Source of the DNA: Prescottella equi
GTDB lineage: Bacteria; Actinomycetota; Actinomycetes; Mycobacteriales; Mycobacteriaceae
Length of the DNA: 64,000 nucleotides
Assembly: GCF_020171745.1 (NCBI RefSeq)
Contig: NZ_JAIVAH010000011.1
Coordinates: 62,001 to 126,000, forward strand
Reading direction: 5' to 3'
Part shown: one piece after another, positions 43,475 through 52,316 of the stretch
Position numbering within the stretch: position 1 is the stretch's first letter
How the letters are laid out: each line of letters begins with the position of its first letter
Made by a program: the position numbers and the translations under genes
Notes under the pieces: generated by a model
The model's input: only the letters and a program-made list of their open reading frames with translations
What the model was told of the DNA's origin: nothing
Databases searched by the model: none

Positions 43475-45763
43475 TCAGCCCGGTAGGGGGATCGTGACCC
43501 CCGGGAGGATCTGAATCCCCGGTGCCGGTGCGGGGGCCGGCGCCGGGGGTGGGGGAACGGGAGCAGGCGCCTGCGGCACTGGAGCAGGCGCCTGCTGCTG
43601 TTGCTGGGGCGCAGGCGCATTCCACTGCTGCTGCGGTGCACTCTGCTGCTGCGGGACCGGCGCCTGTTGCACCGGGGCCTGCGGATAGGTCTGCACAGGA
43701 GGCGTCCACGCGGGCGCCTCCTGTTGCTGCGTCTGTACCGATCGCTGCCGGGTCGGCGCCGACTCCGAGTACTGCTGCTCGGTGGTGGTCGATCCCCCGG
43801 TCGCGGCGGGCGCCCGACTCTGCTGGCCGCCGGACTGCGGGGCGGGCTGCGCGTTCTGGAACTGCTCGTTGGACGTACCGTTCAGCGCCCCGTCCATCGT
43901 CTCCTTCCAGATGTCCGACGGCAGTCCGGCGCCGTAGACCGCACCACCCCAACTGGTTTCGATGGCCTTCCCGTCCGCGGTCCCCACCCACACCGCGGTG
44001 GACAGCGACGGCGTGAAGCCGACCATCCACGCGTCCTTGTTCTCGCCGGTGTCGCCCAACTGGGTGGTTCCGGTCTTGGCGGCCGACACCCGCCCACCGG
44101 CGAGACCGTGATTGCGCGAGTACCCGGCGATCGGCACCATCGCCTGCGTGACCGTGTCCGCGATCGCCGGATCCAGCCGCTGCTCACCGTCGTTCGGCTC
44201 CCGGTCCAGCAGCACCCGCCCGTCGCCGTCGACCACCTTCTGCACGAGGAACGGCTCGTGGAACTTGCCCGACGCCGCGAGCGTCGCGTACGCCGACGCC
44301 ATGTCGATGGGCCGGGTCTGATACTGCCCCAGCACGATTCCGGTCTCGGGCGGACCGCCGGCCTGGGTCAGCGTCTCGTGGTCGAGGCCCGGGATCTGCT
44401 TCGGGATGCCGGCCTGGTGGGCGGCGTCGGCGATCTTCTGCGCGCCGTCCTCCATCGACATCGTCAGCCGGTAGTAACTGGTGTTGAGCGAACGTTTGAG
44501 GGCCTCGGCGAGGCTGCACGTTCCGCACGTCTCACCCTCGACGTTCTTGATGGTGAGGTCCCCGACCGTGAGCGGGGCACTGCTGTACTGCGCACTGAGC
44601 GGGATCTTGTCCTGCAGCGCCGCGATGGCCGCGAACACCTTGAACGACGACCCGGTCTGCAACGGCGCCTCCGCGAAGTCGTACCCGGTGCCGTCCGCGC
44701 CGCCGTAGTACGCGCGGATCGCCCCCGACCGCGGGTCGATCGACACCACCGACGCCCGCAACTGGTCCGGCTGCTTGTTCAGGGTGCGGTCGACGGCGTC
44801 GACGGCCGCCTGCTGGGCCTTCGCGTCGATCGTCGTGGTGATCTGCAGGCCGCCGGTGTTCAGGTCCTGCTCGCTGATGCCCGCCGCCTCGAGCTCCGCG
44901 GCCACCCGCGTCCGGATCAGACCCTCCGGCCCGGGGGCGACGTCGTCGGCGTCCGGAGGAGCGACCGGCAGCACCTCCGGGAACTCGGTGGCCGCCCGTT
45001 CGGTGGCGGCGAGGACACCCATCTCGACCATGCCGTCGAGCACGTAGTTCCAGCGCGCCCGCAGCCCGTCGAGGTTGGTCGCCGGATCGAGCAGCGACGG
45101 GCTCTGGATCACCGACGCCAGCACGGCGCCCTCGGCGAGCGTCAGCTCCTCGACCGGTTTGTCGAAGAACGCGCGCGAGCCCTGCGCGATCCCGTACGCG
45201 TTGCGTCCGAAGTAGATGGTGTTGAGGTAGGCGCCGAGGATCTCGTCCTTGGACCACTGCCGGGCCATCTTCGCCGACACCACCAACTCGCGCGTCTTGC
45301 GGACCACGTTGCGATCGGTGCCGACCAGCGCGTTCTTGACGTACTGCTGCGTGATCGTGGAGCCACCGCCCGCGCTCTCCCGGCCCAGCAGGTTGTCCCG
45401 GCCGGCCCGCAGAAAGCCCGAGATCGAGTACCCGGGATTGGAGTAGAAGTCGCGGTCCTCCGCCGAGAGGACGGCGTTGCGGACGGATCCGGGCACCGCC
45501 TCGAGCGGTACCTCCGTCCGGTTGCCCTCCGGCGGCACCACCTTCGCGACGACGCTGGTGCCGTCGGAGGCGAGGATCGTCGCCACCTGCGCCGGACGCA
45601 TCTCCGACGGGCTCGGCACGTCCGCCAGCACATAGGCGACGCCGAGCAGGACCAGCGGGACGATCACGACGGCGGCGACGATGCGCAGCACCGTCCTGCG
45701 GCGGGATCGCGGCGCACGCTGCCGCTCGGGTTTCTCGGGTGTCGGGCTGCTCGTGGAACTCAC
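43475..45763 (-). CDS. Class A penicillin-binding protein, third PonA-type paralogue
   Basis: A 762-residue bifunctional enzyme. Basic head, one membrane helix (about 24-47), GT51 domain (EDRDFYSNPGYS, GGSTITQQYVKN) and transpeptidase domain (TGSSFKVF, SLNTSYY, AKTGTTQLGD). The tail is a long Gln/Pro-rich, low-complexity stretch of about 110 residues ending in IQILPGVTIPLPG. I start it at the GTG at 45763 (GGAAG upstream), because frame further upstream has no similarity to the paralogues. It is divergent from an ECF sigma factor gene, which may control it (inference). Confidence 0.92.
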   Translation of the reverse strand: MSSTSSPTPEKPERQRAPRSRRRTVLRIVAAVVIVPLVLLGVAYVLADVPSPSEMRPAQVATILASDGTSVVAKVVPPEGNRTEVPLEAVPGSVRNAVLSAEDRDFYSNPGYSISGFLRAGRDNLLGRESAGGGSTITQQYVKNALVGTDRNVVRKTRELVVSAKMARQWSKDEILGAYLNTIYFGRNAYGIAQGSRAFFDKPVEELTLAEGAVLASVIQSPSLLDPATNLDGLRARWNYVLDGMVEMGVLAATERAATEFPEVLPVAPPDADDVAPGPEGLIRTRVAAELEAAGISEQDLNTGGLQITTTIDAKAQQAAVDAVDRTLNKQPDQLRASVVSIDPRSGAIRAYYGGADGTGYDFAEAPLQTGSSFKVFAAIAALQDKIPLSAQYSSAPLTVGDLTIKNVEGETCGTCSLAEALKRSLNTSYYRLTMSMEDGAQKIADAAHQAGIPKQIPGLDHETLTQAGGPPETGIVLGQYQTRPIDMASAYATLAASGKFHEPFLVQKVVDGDGRVLLDREPNDGEQRLDPAIADTVTQAMVPIAGYSRNHGLAGGRVSAAKTGTTQLGDTGENKDAWMVGFTPSLSTAVWVGTADGKAIETSWGGAVYGAGLPSDIWKETMDGALNGTSNEQFQNAQPAPQSGGQQSRAPAATGGSTTTEQQYSESAPTRQRSVQTQQQEAPAWTPPVQTYPQAPVQQAPVPQQQSAPQQQWNAPAPQQQQQAPAPVPQAPAPVPPPPAPAPAPAPGIQILPGVTIPLPG

Positions 45764-45979
45764 GCGCACTACTTCCGGTCCGAAATCGGCGATCCGGCCG
45801 CGCCCCCAACCGGGGTCGGGTCGGATCCGGTCGTCCCCCGATCGTCGCACCTCGAGGTCACGAGAGCATGTGATTGGGCGAGGTGCGAGGACGGAACCGG
45901 CATACCCGACGCCGGCCCCTGCTCCCCGCCCCTCCCTGCTCGGGTGTAAGGAATACCGACTGGCCGGACACTTCTTCGT

Positions 45980-46549
45980 ATGGGAGAGGAACAGCCGGGC
46001 CTGCCGGCATCGGGGGACGGCGCACGGTTCACCGAGCTGTGGGACGAATACGCGGGGCGGGTGTTCGCGTACGCCTGCCGACACGTGGATCATCACACCG
46101 CGCAGGAGGTGGTGGCGGAGACGTTCCTCGTGGCGTGGCGACGGCTGGCAGAAATGCCCGACCAGGCACTGCCGTGGCTGCTGGTGGTCGCGCGCAACAC
46201 CGTGTCGAACCACCGCCGCACCGATCGGCGCCGCGATGCGTTGACCGAGAAGATCGCGCGCATCGAACAGCTTTCCGAGGTGTCGCCGGCAGCCGACGTC
46301 GCGGTGACCGATCGAGCCGAGGTGCTCGCGGCGCTGGCGGCCCTCACCGAGACGGAACGCGAGTCGCTACTGCTCACCGCGTGGGACGGGCTGAGCGCCG
46401 CCGAAGCCGCGGAGGTCCTGGGGTGTTCCGCGGCGGCCATGCACGTTCGCCTGTTCCGTGCCCGACGCCGACTGCGCACCTCGACGCCCACCGAATCCGT
46501 CGCCCCGGTCCCGCTGCGGGCCGTCCCCGAGCCGAGGAGTCTCCGATGA
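45980..46549 (+). CDS. ECF RNA polymerase sigma factor
   Basis: A 189-residue extracytoplasmic-function sigma factor. Region 2 (about 17-85: FTELWDEYAGRVFAYA, AQEVVAETFLVAWRRL, LPWLLVVARN) and region 4 (about 115-165: LTETERESLLLTAWDGLSAAEAAEVLGCSAAAMHVRLFRAR in part) are complete, and there is no region 3. The stop overlaps the start of the next gene (ATGA), which encodes its probable anti-sigma factor. It is divergent from the third PBP gene. Confidence 0.93.
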   Translation: MGEEQPGLPASGDGARFTELWDEYAGRVFAYACRHVDHHTAQEVVAETFLVAWRRLAEMPDQALPWLLVVARNTVSNHRRTDRRRDALTEKIARIEQLSEVSPAADVAVTDRAEVLAALAALTETERESLLLTAWDGLSAAEAAEVLGCSAAAMHVRLFRARRRLRTSTPTESVAPVPLRAVPEPRSLR

Positions 46550-47307
46550 CGAAGGACCTGCTGAAGACGCTCGAAGCCATGCGGCCCGACCATGACGCGC
46601 TGTGGTCGGAGGATCTGCGGGCGGCGGCATGCGCACGCATCATGGCGACAGACGTCGAGCCGACGGCTCCCCGGGCCCGTTCCCGGCGGACGACCACCGT
46701 CGTCGCTGTCGCGGCGTTGGTCGCCGCGGGGGGAGTGGCAGCGTGCACCGCCACCGGACTGACGCCGCAGACGTTCGCCGACCACTTCGCACACTGGCGG
46801 GACGATCCGGCACCGGGCTGGGCGTCGGCCGACCCGGCCGCCGCCCAGCGGATCGGCTCCCTCCCCGGACCGGACGGCACCGTTTTCAGCGTCCTCGTGG
46901 CACGGGGTACCGGCGACCAGCGGTGCCTGGCCTCGGTGTTCGAGAGCCCCGAGAGCGCCGCGCAGCCCGGACCGTCGGAGTTCACCGACCTGGGTAGCCG
47001 CTGCAGGCGGGGACCCGAAGGTTTCGGCGATCTGGGCGACGGCGCCGGCTATTTCCCTGTCGAGTTCGGAGCCGGCGGCGGTGAGATTCTGCCGAATGCC
47101 GTGACCTTCGACGCGGCGGCAGGTCAGGCGGTGCGGGCCGACATTCGTCTCAGCACCGGGCAGGTGCTGCCCATGGTCCTCGCGGACGGCAGCTTCTTCG
47201 GCTGGTACCCGCTGCCGTCGACGCCCGGAAGCCCCCGCCCGGTTCTCACCGGTTACGCCGCCGACGGCACCGTCGTCGGAAGCCTCGAGATCGGGCCGGG
47301 CTTCTAG
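46546..47307 (+). CDS. Putative anti-sigma factor, single-pass membrane protein
   Basis: A 253-residue protein: cytoplasmic head (1-46) with LLKTLEAMRPDHDALWSEDLRAAACARI, one membrane helix (about 49-66, ending VAACTATG), and an external domain of about 185 residues (DHFAHWRDDPAPGW, FSVLVARGTGDQRCLASVF). No HxxxCxxC zinc motif of the ZAS family is seen. The role is inferred from overlap with the sigma gene (ATGA) and topology. The external domain may sense an envelope signal. A long inverted repeat follows after 9 bases. Confidence 0.7.
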   Translation: MTKDLLKTLEAMRPDHDALWSEDLRAAACARIMATDVEPTAPRARSRRTTTVVAVAALVAAGGVAACTATGLTPQTFADHFAHWRDDPAPGWASADPAAAQRIGSLPGPDGTVFSVLVARGTGDQRCLASVFESPESAAQPGPSEFTDLGSRCRRGPEGFGDLGDGAGYFPVEFGAGGGEILPNAVTFDAAAGQAVRADIRLSTGQVLPMVLADGSFFGWYPLPSTPGSPRPVLTGYAADGTVVGSLEIGPGF

Positions 47308-47316
47308 GTGGTCGGA

Positions 47317-47383
47317 CCCGCGTTTTGCGCACTTATCGCGAGGAATCGGCCTCGGAACGCGCGATAAGTGCGCAAAACGCGGG
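47317..47383. repeat. Long inverted repeat, copy 1 (24-bp arms, 19-nt loop)
   Basis: Perfect arms at 47317-47340 and 47360-47383 with core TTTTGCGCACTTATCGCG. It sits between convergent genes, 9 bases after the anti-sigma stop, and probably acts as a two-way terminator. The same 22-bp arm and the same 19-nt loop length recur at 57456-57518. Confidence 0.9.
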
Positions 47384-47415
47384 GGAGGAGGGGTGGTGGT
47401 GACGGTGGTGGGGCG

Positions 47416-47613
47416 TCAGGTGCGGCGGTGCAGAACGATCACGCCGCCGAGCGCCGCGACGCAGGCCAGCAGCACCAGGGACGCCGTCGCCGACGGCTCG
47501 CCGCGCACGATCGGGACGACGGCGGCGAGGAACGCCATGAACGTGAAGAACCCGAGTATGCCGATCAGCATCTCGAGGGGCTGACGGCCCCGCGGCGGCC
47601 TACCGGAGGGCAT
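47416..47613 (-). CDS. Small two-TM membrane protein at the end of the sugar ABC operon
   Basis: A 65-residue protein with two membrane helices (about 14-36 and 43-61) around a short PIVRGEPSATA loop. It starts one base after the stop of the SugB-like permease gene, so it is part of that operon. In Corynebacterium glutamicum a small membrane protein is encoded in the trehalose-uptake (tus) operon; this may be its counterpart (inference from size and context only). Confidence 0.7.
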   Translation of the reverse strand: MPSGRPPRGRQPLEMLIGILGFFTFMAFLAAVVPIVRGEPSATASLVLLACVAALGGVIVLHRRT

Positions 47614-47614
47614 G

Positions 47615-48577
47615 TCAGCTCTTCACGCCGCCCGCGGTGAGGCCCGAGACGATGCGACGCTGGAACACCAGCACCATGATCACCAGCGGGATCGTCACGA
47701 TCGTGCCGGCCGCCATGATCGCCGCGTACGGCTGCTCCCACGAGTTGGCGCCGGCGAAGCGGGCGATCGCGACCGTGACCGGTTCGGTCTTCTCCGTCGA
47801 CAGCAGGCTCGCGAGCATGAACTCGTTCCACGTCGCGATGAACGCGAGGATCGCGGTGGTGAACAGCGCGGGCGCGGCCAGCGGCAGGATCACCAGCCGG
47901 AACGCCTGGAACCGGGTGGCGCCGTCGATCCGGGCGGCCTCCTCGAGTTCCCACGGCAGATCCGACAGGAACGACGTCAGCGTGTAGATCGTCAACGGCA
48001 GCACGAACGAGATGTTCGGGATGATCAGCGCCTGGTACTGGCCGATCCAGCCGAAGTCGCCGAACAACTGGAACAGCGGCGTCATGAGCGCAACGGTCGG
48101 GAACATCGACGCGCCCAGGATGATGCCGGTGACGATGTACTTGCCGCGGAACTCGATCCGGGCGAGCGCGTACGACGCGAACACACCGAGCAGCAGGCCG
48201 ACGGCCGTCGTCACCACACCGATGATCAGGCTGTTGACGATGGCGCCGAGGAAGTCGTTGCCCTTGTCGGTCGACAGCGCGGCGCGGAAGTTGTCGAGCG
48301 TGACGTACGTGGGCCACGGCGTGGTGTCGAAGGTGTGATCGACCTGCCGGAACGCGGTGACGACCATCCAGTAGAACGGCGCCAGACCCCAGATCAGGAT
48401 GATCGCGACACCGAGGTAGGTGCGGGCCATCTTGCCGCGGTCGGTGCGCCGACGTGGCTTGGCGACGGCTTCCGGTTCCGACGGGGGAGCGACGCGTTCG
48501 GCGACGGCCGTCGGCACCGACGACGTGGGCGTCACCGCGTGGTCGTCGAGTTCGTCGGGCTTGCTGTGGCGGCCCAT
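47615..48577 (-). CDS. Sugar ABC transporter permease, SugB-like
   Basis: A 320-residue inner-membrane permease with a long polar head (1-45), six helices and the ATPase-contact EAA loop (EEAARIDGATRFQAFRLVILPLAAP, in part, about residue 212). It is of the MalG type that pairs with a MalF-type subunit; the latter is encoded immediately upstream with a 1-base overlap. The binding protein of the operon suggests trehalose or a related disaccharide. Confidence 0.88.
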   Translation of the reverse strand: MGRHSKPDELDDHAVTPTSSVPTAVAERVAPPSEPEAVAKPRRRTDRGKMARTYLGVAIILIWGLAPFYWMVVTAFRQVDHTFDTTPWPTYVTLDNFRAALSTDKGNDFLGAIVNSLIIGVVTTAVGLLLGVFASYALARIEFRGKYIVTGIILGASMFPTVALMTPLFQLFGDFGWIGQYQALIIPNISFVLPLTIYTLTSFLSDLPWELEEAARIDGATRFQAFRLVILPLAAPALFTTAILAFIATWNEFMLASLLSTEKTEPVTVAIARFAGANSWEQPYAAIMAAGTIVTIPLVIMVLVFQRRIVSGLTAGGVKS

Positions 48578-49668
48578 CAGCGATCAGCTCCCTTCCGCTG
48601 CTCGTCCTGGGTGCGCACGGCGTTGGCGCCGAGGAACTTCACCATCACGAACGCGACCGCGAAGATCAGCAGGAAGATCAATGTCGACAGCGCCGACGCG
48701 CTCTGGAAATTGCCCTGCCGGATGTCGGCCATCACCAGGATCGACAGCGTCGTGTTGGGCGTCGCGCCGGACGTGCCGGACAGGATCGCGGGCAGGTCGT
48801 ACATGCGCAGGACGTCGAGGGTGCGGAAAAGTACCGCAACCATGAGGGCGGGCTTGACCAGCGGCAACGTGATCCTGGTGAACCGCTGCCACGCGCTGGC
48901 GCCGTCGACCTTGGCGGCCTCGTAGACGTCCTGCGGAATCATCTGCAGGCCCGCGAGGATGAGCAGCGCCATGAACGGCGTCGTCTTCCACACGTCCGCG
49001 ATGATGACCGCGAACCGCGACGCCCACGGGTCGGTGGTCCACGCGATCGAGGTGCCGAGCAGCTTGTTGGCGATGCCGTTCTCGGCGAAGATGAAGAACC
49101 ACAGCTTCGCGGTGACCGCCGTCGGGATGGCCCACGGAATCAGCACGCTCGCGCGGAGGAGGGACCGACCCCAGAAGGTCTTACCCATGACCGTCGCCAT
49201 CCACAGACCGAGGAGCACCTCGATCGTGACCGTGACGACGGCGAAGAAGATCGTGACGCCCGCAGCGGACCAGAAGTCGTGCGCGAGGGTGCCGGGCGGG
49301 CAGGTTCCCGCGCCGCCACCGCAGTCCTGCACGAGCCACTGCAGGTAGTGCTTGAAGCCGGCGAACCCACCCTCGGTGAAGCGGCCGGTGTCGGGGTCGA
49401 TGCCCTTGTTCGCCTGGAACGACAGGTAGACGGCGCGCAACACCGGGTAGACGATGACGACGGCCAGGATCACCATCGTGGGGGCGATCAGCCAGATGGG
49501 CCGGAAGTCGCGCTTCTTGCGCGCAGCGACCGGCGCCGGTTCGTCATCGTGACCCGTGCGCGCCGTCCCGGGCCCGGGCCCGGAAGCGCGACCGCCGTGG
49601 TCGGGATCGTCGACCCCGACCACGGCGCGGGCCTCGTCTGCTCGCCTCAGCTCAGCAGAGTCAGCCAT
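48577..49668 (-). CDS. Sugar ABC transporter permease, SugA-like
   Basis: A 363-residue MalF-type permease: charged head (1-55), six helices, and the EAA loop EAAKVDGASAWQRFTRITLPL-type segment (near 265; shown in part). ADVWKTTPFMALLILAGL and VLFRTLDVLRMYDLP match mycobacterial SugA as I recall it. It lies 34 bases downstream of the binding-protein gene and overlaps the next permease gene. Confidence 0.88.
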   Translation of the reverse strand: MADSAELRRADEARAVVGVDDPDHGGRASGPGPGTARTGHDDEPAPVAARKKRDFRPIWLIAPTMVILAVVIVYPVLRAVYLSFQANKGIDPDTGRFTEGGFAGFKHYLQWLVQDCGGGAGTCPPGTLAHDFWSAAGVTIFFAVVTVTIEVLLGLWMATVMGKTFWGRSLLRASVLIPWAIPTAVTAKLWFFIFAENGIANKLLGTSIAWTTDPWASRFAVIIADVWKTTPFMALLILAGLQMIPQDVYEAAKVDGASAWQRFTRITLPLVKPALMVAVLFRTLDVLRMYDLPAILSGTSGATPNTTLSILVMADIRQGNFQSASALSTLIFLLIFAVAFVMVKFLGANAVRTQDEQRKGADR

Positions 49669-49702
49669 CGTGCGTTACCTGATCTCTCGTGTCTTGCGGT
49701 GA

Positions 49703-50986
49703 CTACTTGGCCGCGTTGTTGATCGCCGAGGCCATGTCGGTCGCCGCCTGGTCGACCGTCACCTTGCCGTTGAGGGCCGCGCTCGCGTTGTCCTGGATGG
49801 CCTTCGAGATCGCGGTGTAGTACGGCGTGACCGGACGCGGCTTGGCCGACTCGAGGGCCGCCTTCAGCGCCGGCAGGTACGGGTACTTCGCCTGCAGGGC
49901 CGCGTCGTCGTAGACCGACTTCAGGACCGGCGGGAACGCGGCATCCGCGAACGACATCTGGTTCTCGTCGTTCTGGACGAACGCGATGAAGTCACGCGCG
50001 GTCGCCTTGTTCTTCGAGAACACGTTGATGCCGTTGTTGTAGCCACCGACGGTGGACGCGCCGGCGCCGTTGGGTCCGACGATCGGGGCGACGGCGACGT
50101 TGCCCTTCACCTTCGAGCCGTCCTTCTCGGCGTTGTCCCACATGTACGGCCAGTTGTAGGCGTACATCGACTCGCCACCGACGAACGCGAGGTTGGTCTC
50201 CTCCTCGGTGAAACCGGTGGAGCGCTTCGCGATCTGGCCGGCCTGGTAGGCGTCGACCATGGCCTGCATGCCGGCCTTGGACTCCGGCGACGTGACCTCG
50301 GGGGTGCTGCCGTCGGCGCCGACGACCGAGCCGCCCCACGAGTTGATGAACTGCGTGGTGTTGGCGGTCAGGCCCTCGTACTGCTTGAGCTGCGTGACCA
50401 TGCAGTCCTGGACGCCCTTGTCCTTGGCGATCTGGCAGCTGTCGGTGAGCGCCTTCCAGTCCGCGGGAGCCGTCGGCGTCAGGTCGGTGCGGTAGTACAG
50501 CAGCTGCGCATTGGTGTTCTGCGGGGCCGCGTACAGCGTGCCGCGGTAGGTCGCGGACTCGACGGTCGCGGGCAGCAGCGGCGCGGTGTCGATCGCGAGA
50601 CCACCCTCGAGCGGCTGCAGCCAGCCGTTCGCGGCGAAGCCTGCGGTCCACACGACGTCGAGAGCCATCACGTCGTAGTCGGCGTTGCCGGCCTGCAGCG
50701 ACTGCTCGAGCTTGTTGCGCTGGTCGTCGGCCTCGCCCGGCAGCTCCTTGAGGGAGACCTGCTCGTCCGGGTGGGCCGCGTTCCACTTCTCGATCACCGG
50801 CTGCAGCTTGTCGGTGTCGTTCTTACCCATCGCGAACGAGATCGCACCGCGGCCGTCGAGGTTCTGCTTGACGGCGTCGTCAGCGCTGGCGCTGCCACCG
50901 TCGTCGCTCGAGCAACCGGCGAGTGCCAGCATCGCGACCGCCGAGGCCGCAATCGCAACCCGCGAGCGCGTGTTGAAAGAACGCAT
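49703..50986 (-). CDS. Sugar-binding lipoprotein, LpqY-like
   Basis: A 427-residue lipoprotein with lipobox LAGC (Cys25). It is a type-I family 1 solute-binding protein. The stretches DVMALDVVWTAGFAANGWLQPL and LYAAPQNTNAQLLYYRTDL parallel M. tuberculosis LpqY, the trehalose-binding protein of LpqY-SugABC that recovers trehalose released from mycolate transfer. Trehalose is thus the likely ligand, though maltose-type sugars cannot be excluded. A GGAAAGGTGG ribosome site precedes the ATG; a 12-bp palindrome lies at 51036-51047. Confidence 0.85.
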   Translation of the reverse strand: MRSFNTRSRVAIAASAVAMLALAGCSSDDGGSASADDAVKQNLDGRGAISFAMGKNDTDKLQPVIEKWNAAHPDEQVSLKELPGEADDQRNKLEQSLQAGNADYDVMALDVVWTAGFAANGWLQPLEGGLAIDTAPLLPATVESATYRGTLYAAPQNTNAQLLYYRTDLTPTAPADWKALTDSCQIAKDKGVQDCMVTQLKQYEGLTANTTQFINSWGGSVVGADGSTPEVTSPESKAGMQAMVDAYQAGQIAKRSTGFTEEETNLAFVGGESMYAYNWPYMWDNAEKDGSKVKGNVAVAPIVGPNGAGASTVGGYNNGINVFSKNKATARDFIAFVQNDENQMSFADAAFPPVLKSVYDDAALQAKYPYLPALKAALESAKPRPVTPYYTAISKAIQDNASAALNGKVTVDQAATDMASAINNAAK

Positions 50987-51035
50987 GGTCCACCTTTCCG
51001 ATAGACGTCTCCGACACCGTCCGGCTGCACCGTAA

Positions 51036-51047
51036 TGGTGCGCACCA
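51036..51047. promoter_or_regulatory. 12-bp palindrome TGGTGCGCACCA upstream of the binding-protein gene
   Basis: A perfect palindrome 50 bases upstream of the lipoprotein start, in the 146-bp gap to the ATPase gene. Possible operator for the importer genes; regulator unknown. Confidence 0.4.
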
Positions 51048-51132
51048 CCCGTGCCGAGGCATATGTCGCCGCTTACTTTGGCACGGAACGAGGCAAATTT
51101 CGGTCATTCCCCTCCGACTGGATCGGTCAGGG

Positions 51133-52215
51133 TTACCCGAGACGACGGCCGTCGGTCACCGAGAACAGGTGCACCTCGGACGGGTCGACGTGCAGGTTCA
51201 CCCGTTCTCCCCGCCGCGGAGGGTTGCGCCAGTCGGTTCGCGCGACCATCTGGTGCTCGCCGGCCCCGCCGACACCGGTCCGTCCGTACACATAGGCGTC
51301 GGATCCCAGTTCCTCGACGACGTCGACGTCCAGCGAGATACCGGTCGTGCCGGGCGACGGCTCGAGGTGCTCGGGGCGGATGCCGAGCACCACCTGGCCC
51401 TCCGGAATCTCGGCGATGGTTTCACGGGAAACCGGAATCACCGCGTCGCCGAGGGCGATACCGCCGTCGGTGACGGGCAGCGTCAGCATGTTCATCGACG
51501 GAGAGCCCATGAAGCCGGCGACGAACTGGTTGACCGGGCGGGCGTACAGCTCGCGCGGCGGCGCGCACTGCTGCAGGACGCCGTCCTTGAGCACCGCGAC
51601 CCGGTCGCCCATCGTCATGGCCTCCACCTGATCGTGCGTGACGTAGACGGTGGTGGTGCCGAGCCGGCGCTGCAGCTGCGCGATCTGGGTGCGGGTCTGC
51701 ACGCGCAGCTTCGCGTCGAGGTTCGACAGCGGCTCGTCCATGAGGAACACCTGCGGGCTGCGGACGATCGCCCGGCCCATCGCGACGCGCTGCCGCTGGC
51801 CACCGGAGAGGGCCTTGGGCTTGCGGTCGAGGTACGGCTCGAGGTCGAGCATCTTGGCCGCCTCCAGCACACGGCGCTTGATCTCGTCCTTCGGCGTCTT
51901 CGCGAGCTTGAGCGCGAAGCCCATGTTCTCCGCGACCGACATGTGCGGGTACAGCGCGTAGTTCTGGAACACCATCGCGATGTCGCGCTCCTTGGGCTCC
52001 TGCGCGGTGACGTCGCGGTCGCCGATGAGGATGCGGCCGTCGTACACCTCCTCGAGGCCCGCGAGCATGCGCAGCGACGTGGATTTGCCGCAGCCCGACG
52101 GGCCGACGAGCACGAGGAACTCGCCGTCCTCGATGTGCAGGTCCAGCTTGTCGACCGCAGGGGTCGTCGCGCCCGGGAACAGGCACGTGGTCTTGTCGAA
52201 AGTCACCGAAGCCAT
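51133..52215 (-). CDS. Sugar ABC importer ATPase, SugC/UgpC/MalK type
   Basis: A 360-residue ATPase: Walker A GPSGCGKS (38-45), signature LSGGQRQR (136-143), Walker B VFLMDEP (156-162), H-loop VTHDQ, and a C-terminal OB-fold regulatory domain (about 240-360) with [12 protein letters not shown]. The MalK-type tail marks an importer of di- or oligosaccharides. It lies first in the same-strand group ATPase-lipoprotein-permease-permease-small protein, a different order from lpqY-sugABC of mycobacteria. Confidence 0.9.
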   Translation of the reverse strand: MASVTFDKTTCLFPGATTPAVDKLDLHIEDGEFLVLVGPSGCGKSTSLRMLAGLEEVYDGRILIGDRDVTAQEPKERDIAMVFQNYALYPHMSVAENMGFALKLAKTPKDEIKRRVLEAAKMLDLEPYLDRKPKALSGGQRQRVAMGRAIVRSPQVFLMDEPLSNLDAKLRVQTRTQIAQLQRRLGTTTVYVTHDQVEAMTMGDRVAVLKDGVLQQCAPPRELYARPVNQFVAGFMGSPSMNMLTLPVTDGGIALGDAVIPVSRETIAEIPEGQVVLGIRPEHLEPSPGTTGISLDVDVVEELGSDAYVYGRTGVGGAGEHQMVARTDWRNPPRRGERVNLHVDPSEVHLFSVTDGRRLG

Positions 52216-52233
52216 GGTGAAACGATCCCTTCA

Positions 52234-52251
52234 CCGGCAGGAACGTGCCGG
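52234..52251. promoter_or_regulatory. Inverted repeat CCGGCA-(6)-TGCCGG upstream of the ATPase gene
   Basis: Two 6-bp arms 19 bases upstream of the SugC-like start. It may be an operator or a leader hairpin; it overlaps the expected 5' leader. Confidence 0.3.
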
Positions 52252-52316
52252 ACGATCCGAGTCAGGGTGCACGGGTGTGCGGGCCACAGCATAGGCGTCC
52301 GAAGTGCCCCGATCCA

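Noticed and set aside
47612-48925. Plus-strand 437-codon frame opposite the sugar permeases
   Set aside because: Shadow of two convincing permeases with EAA loops.
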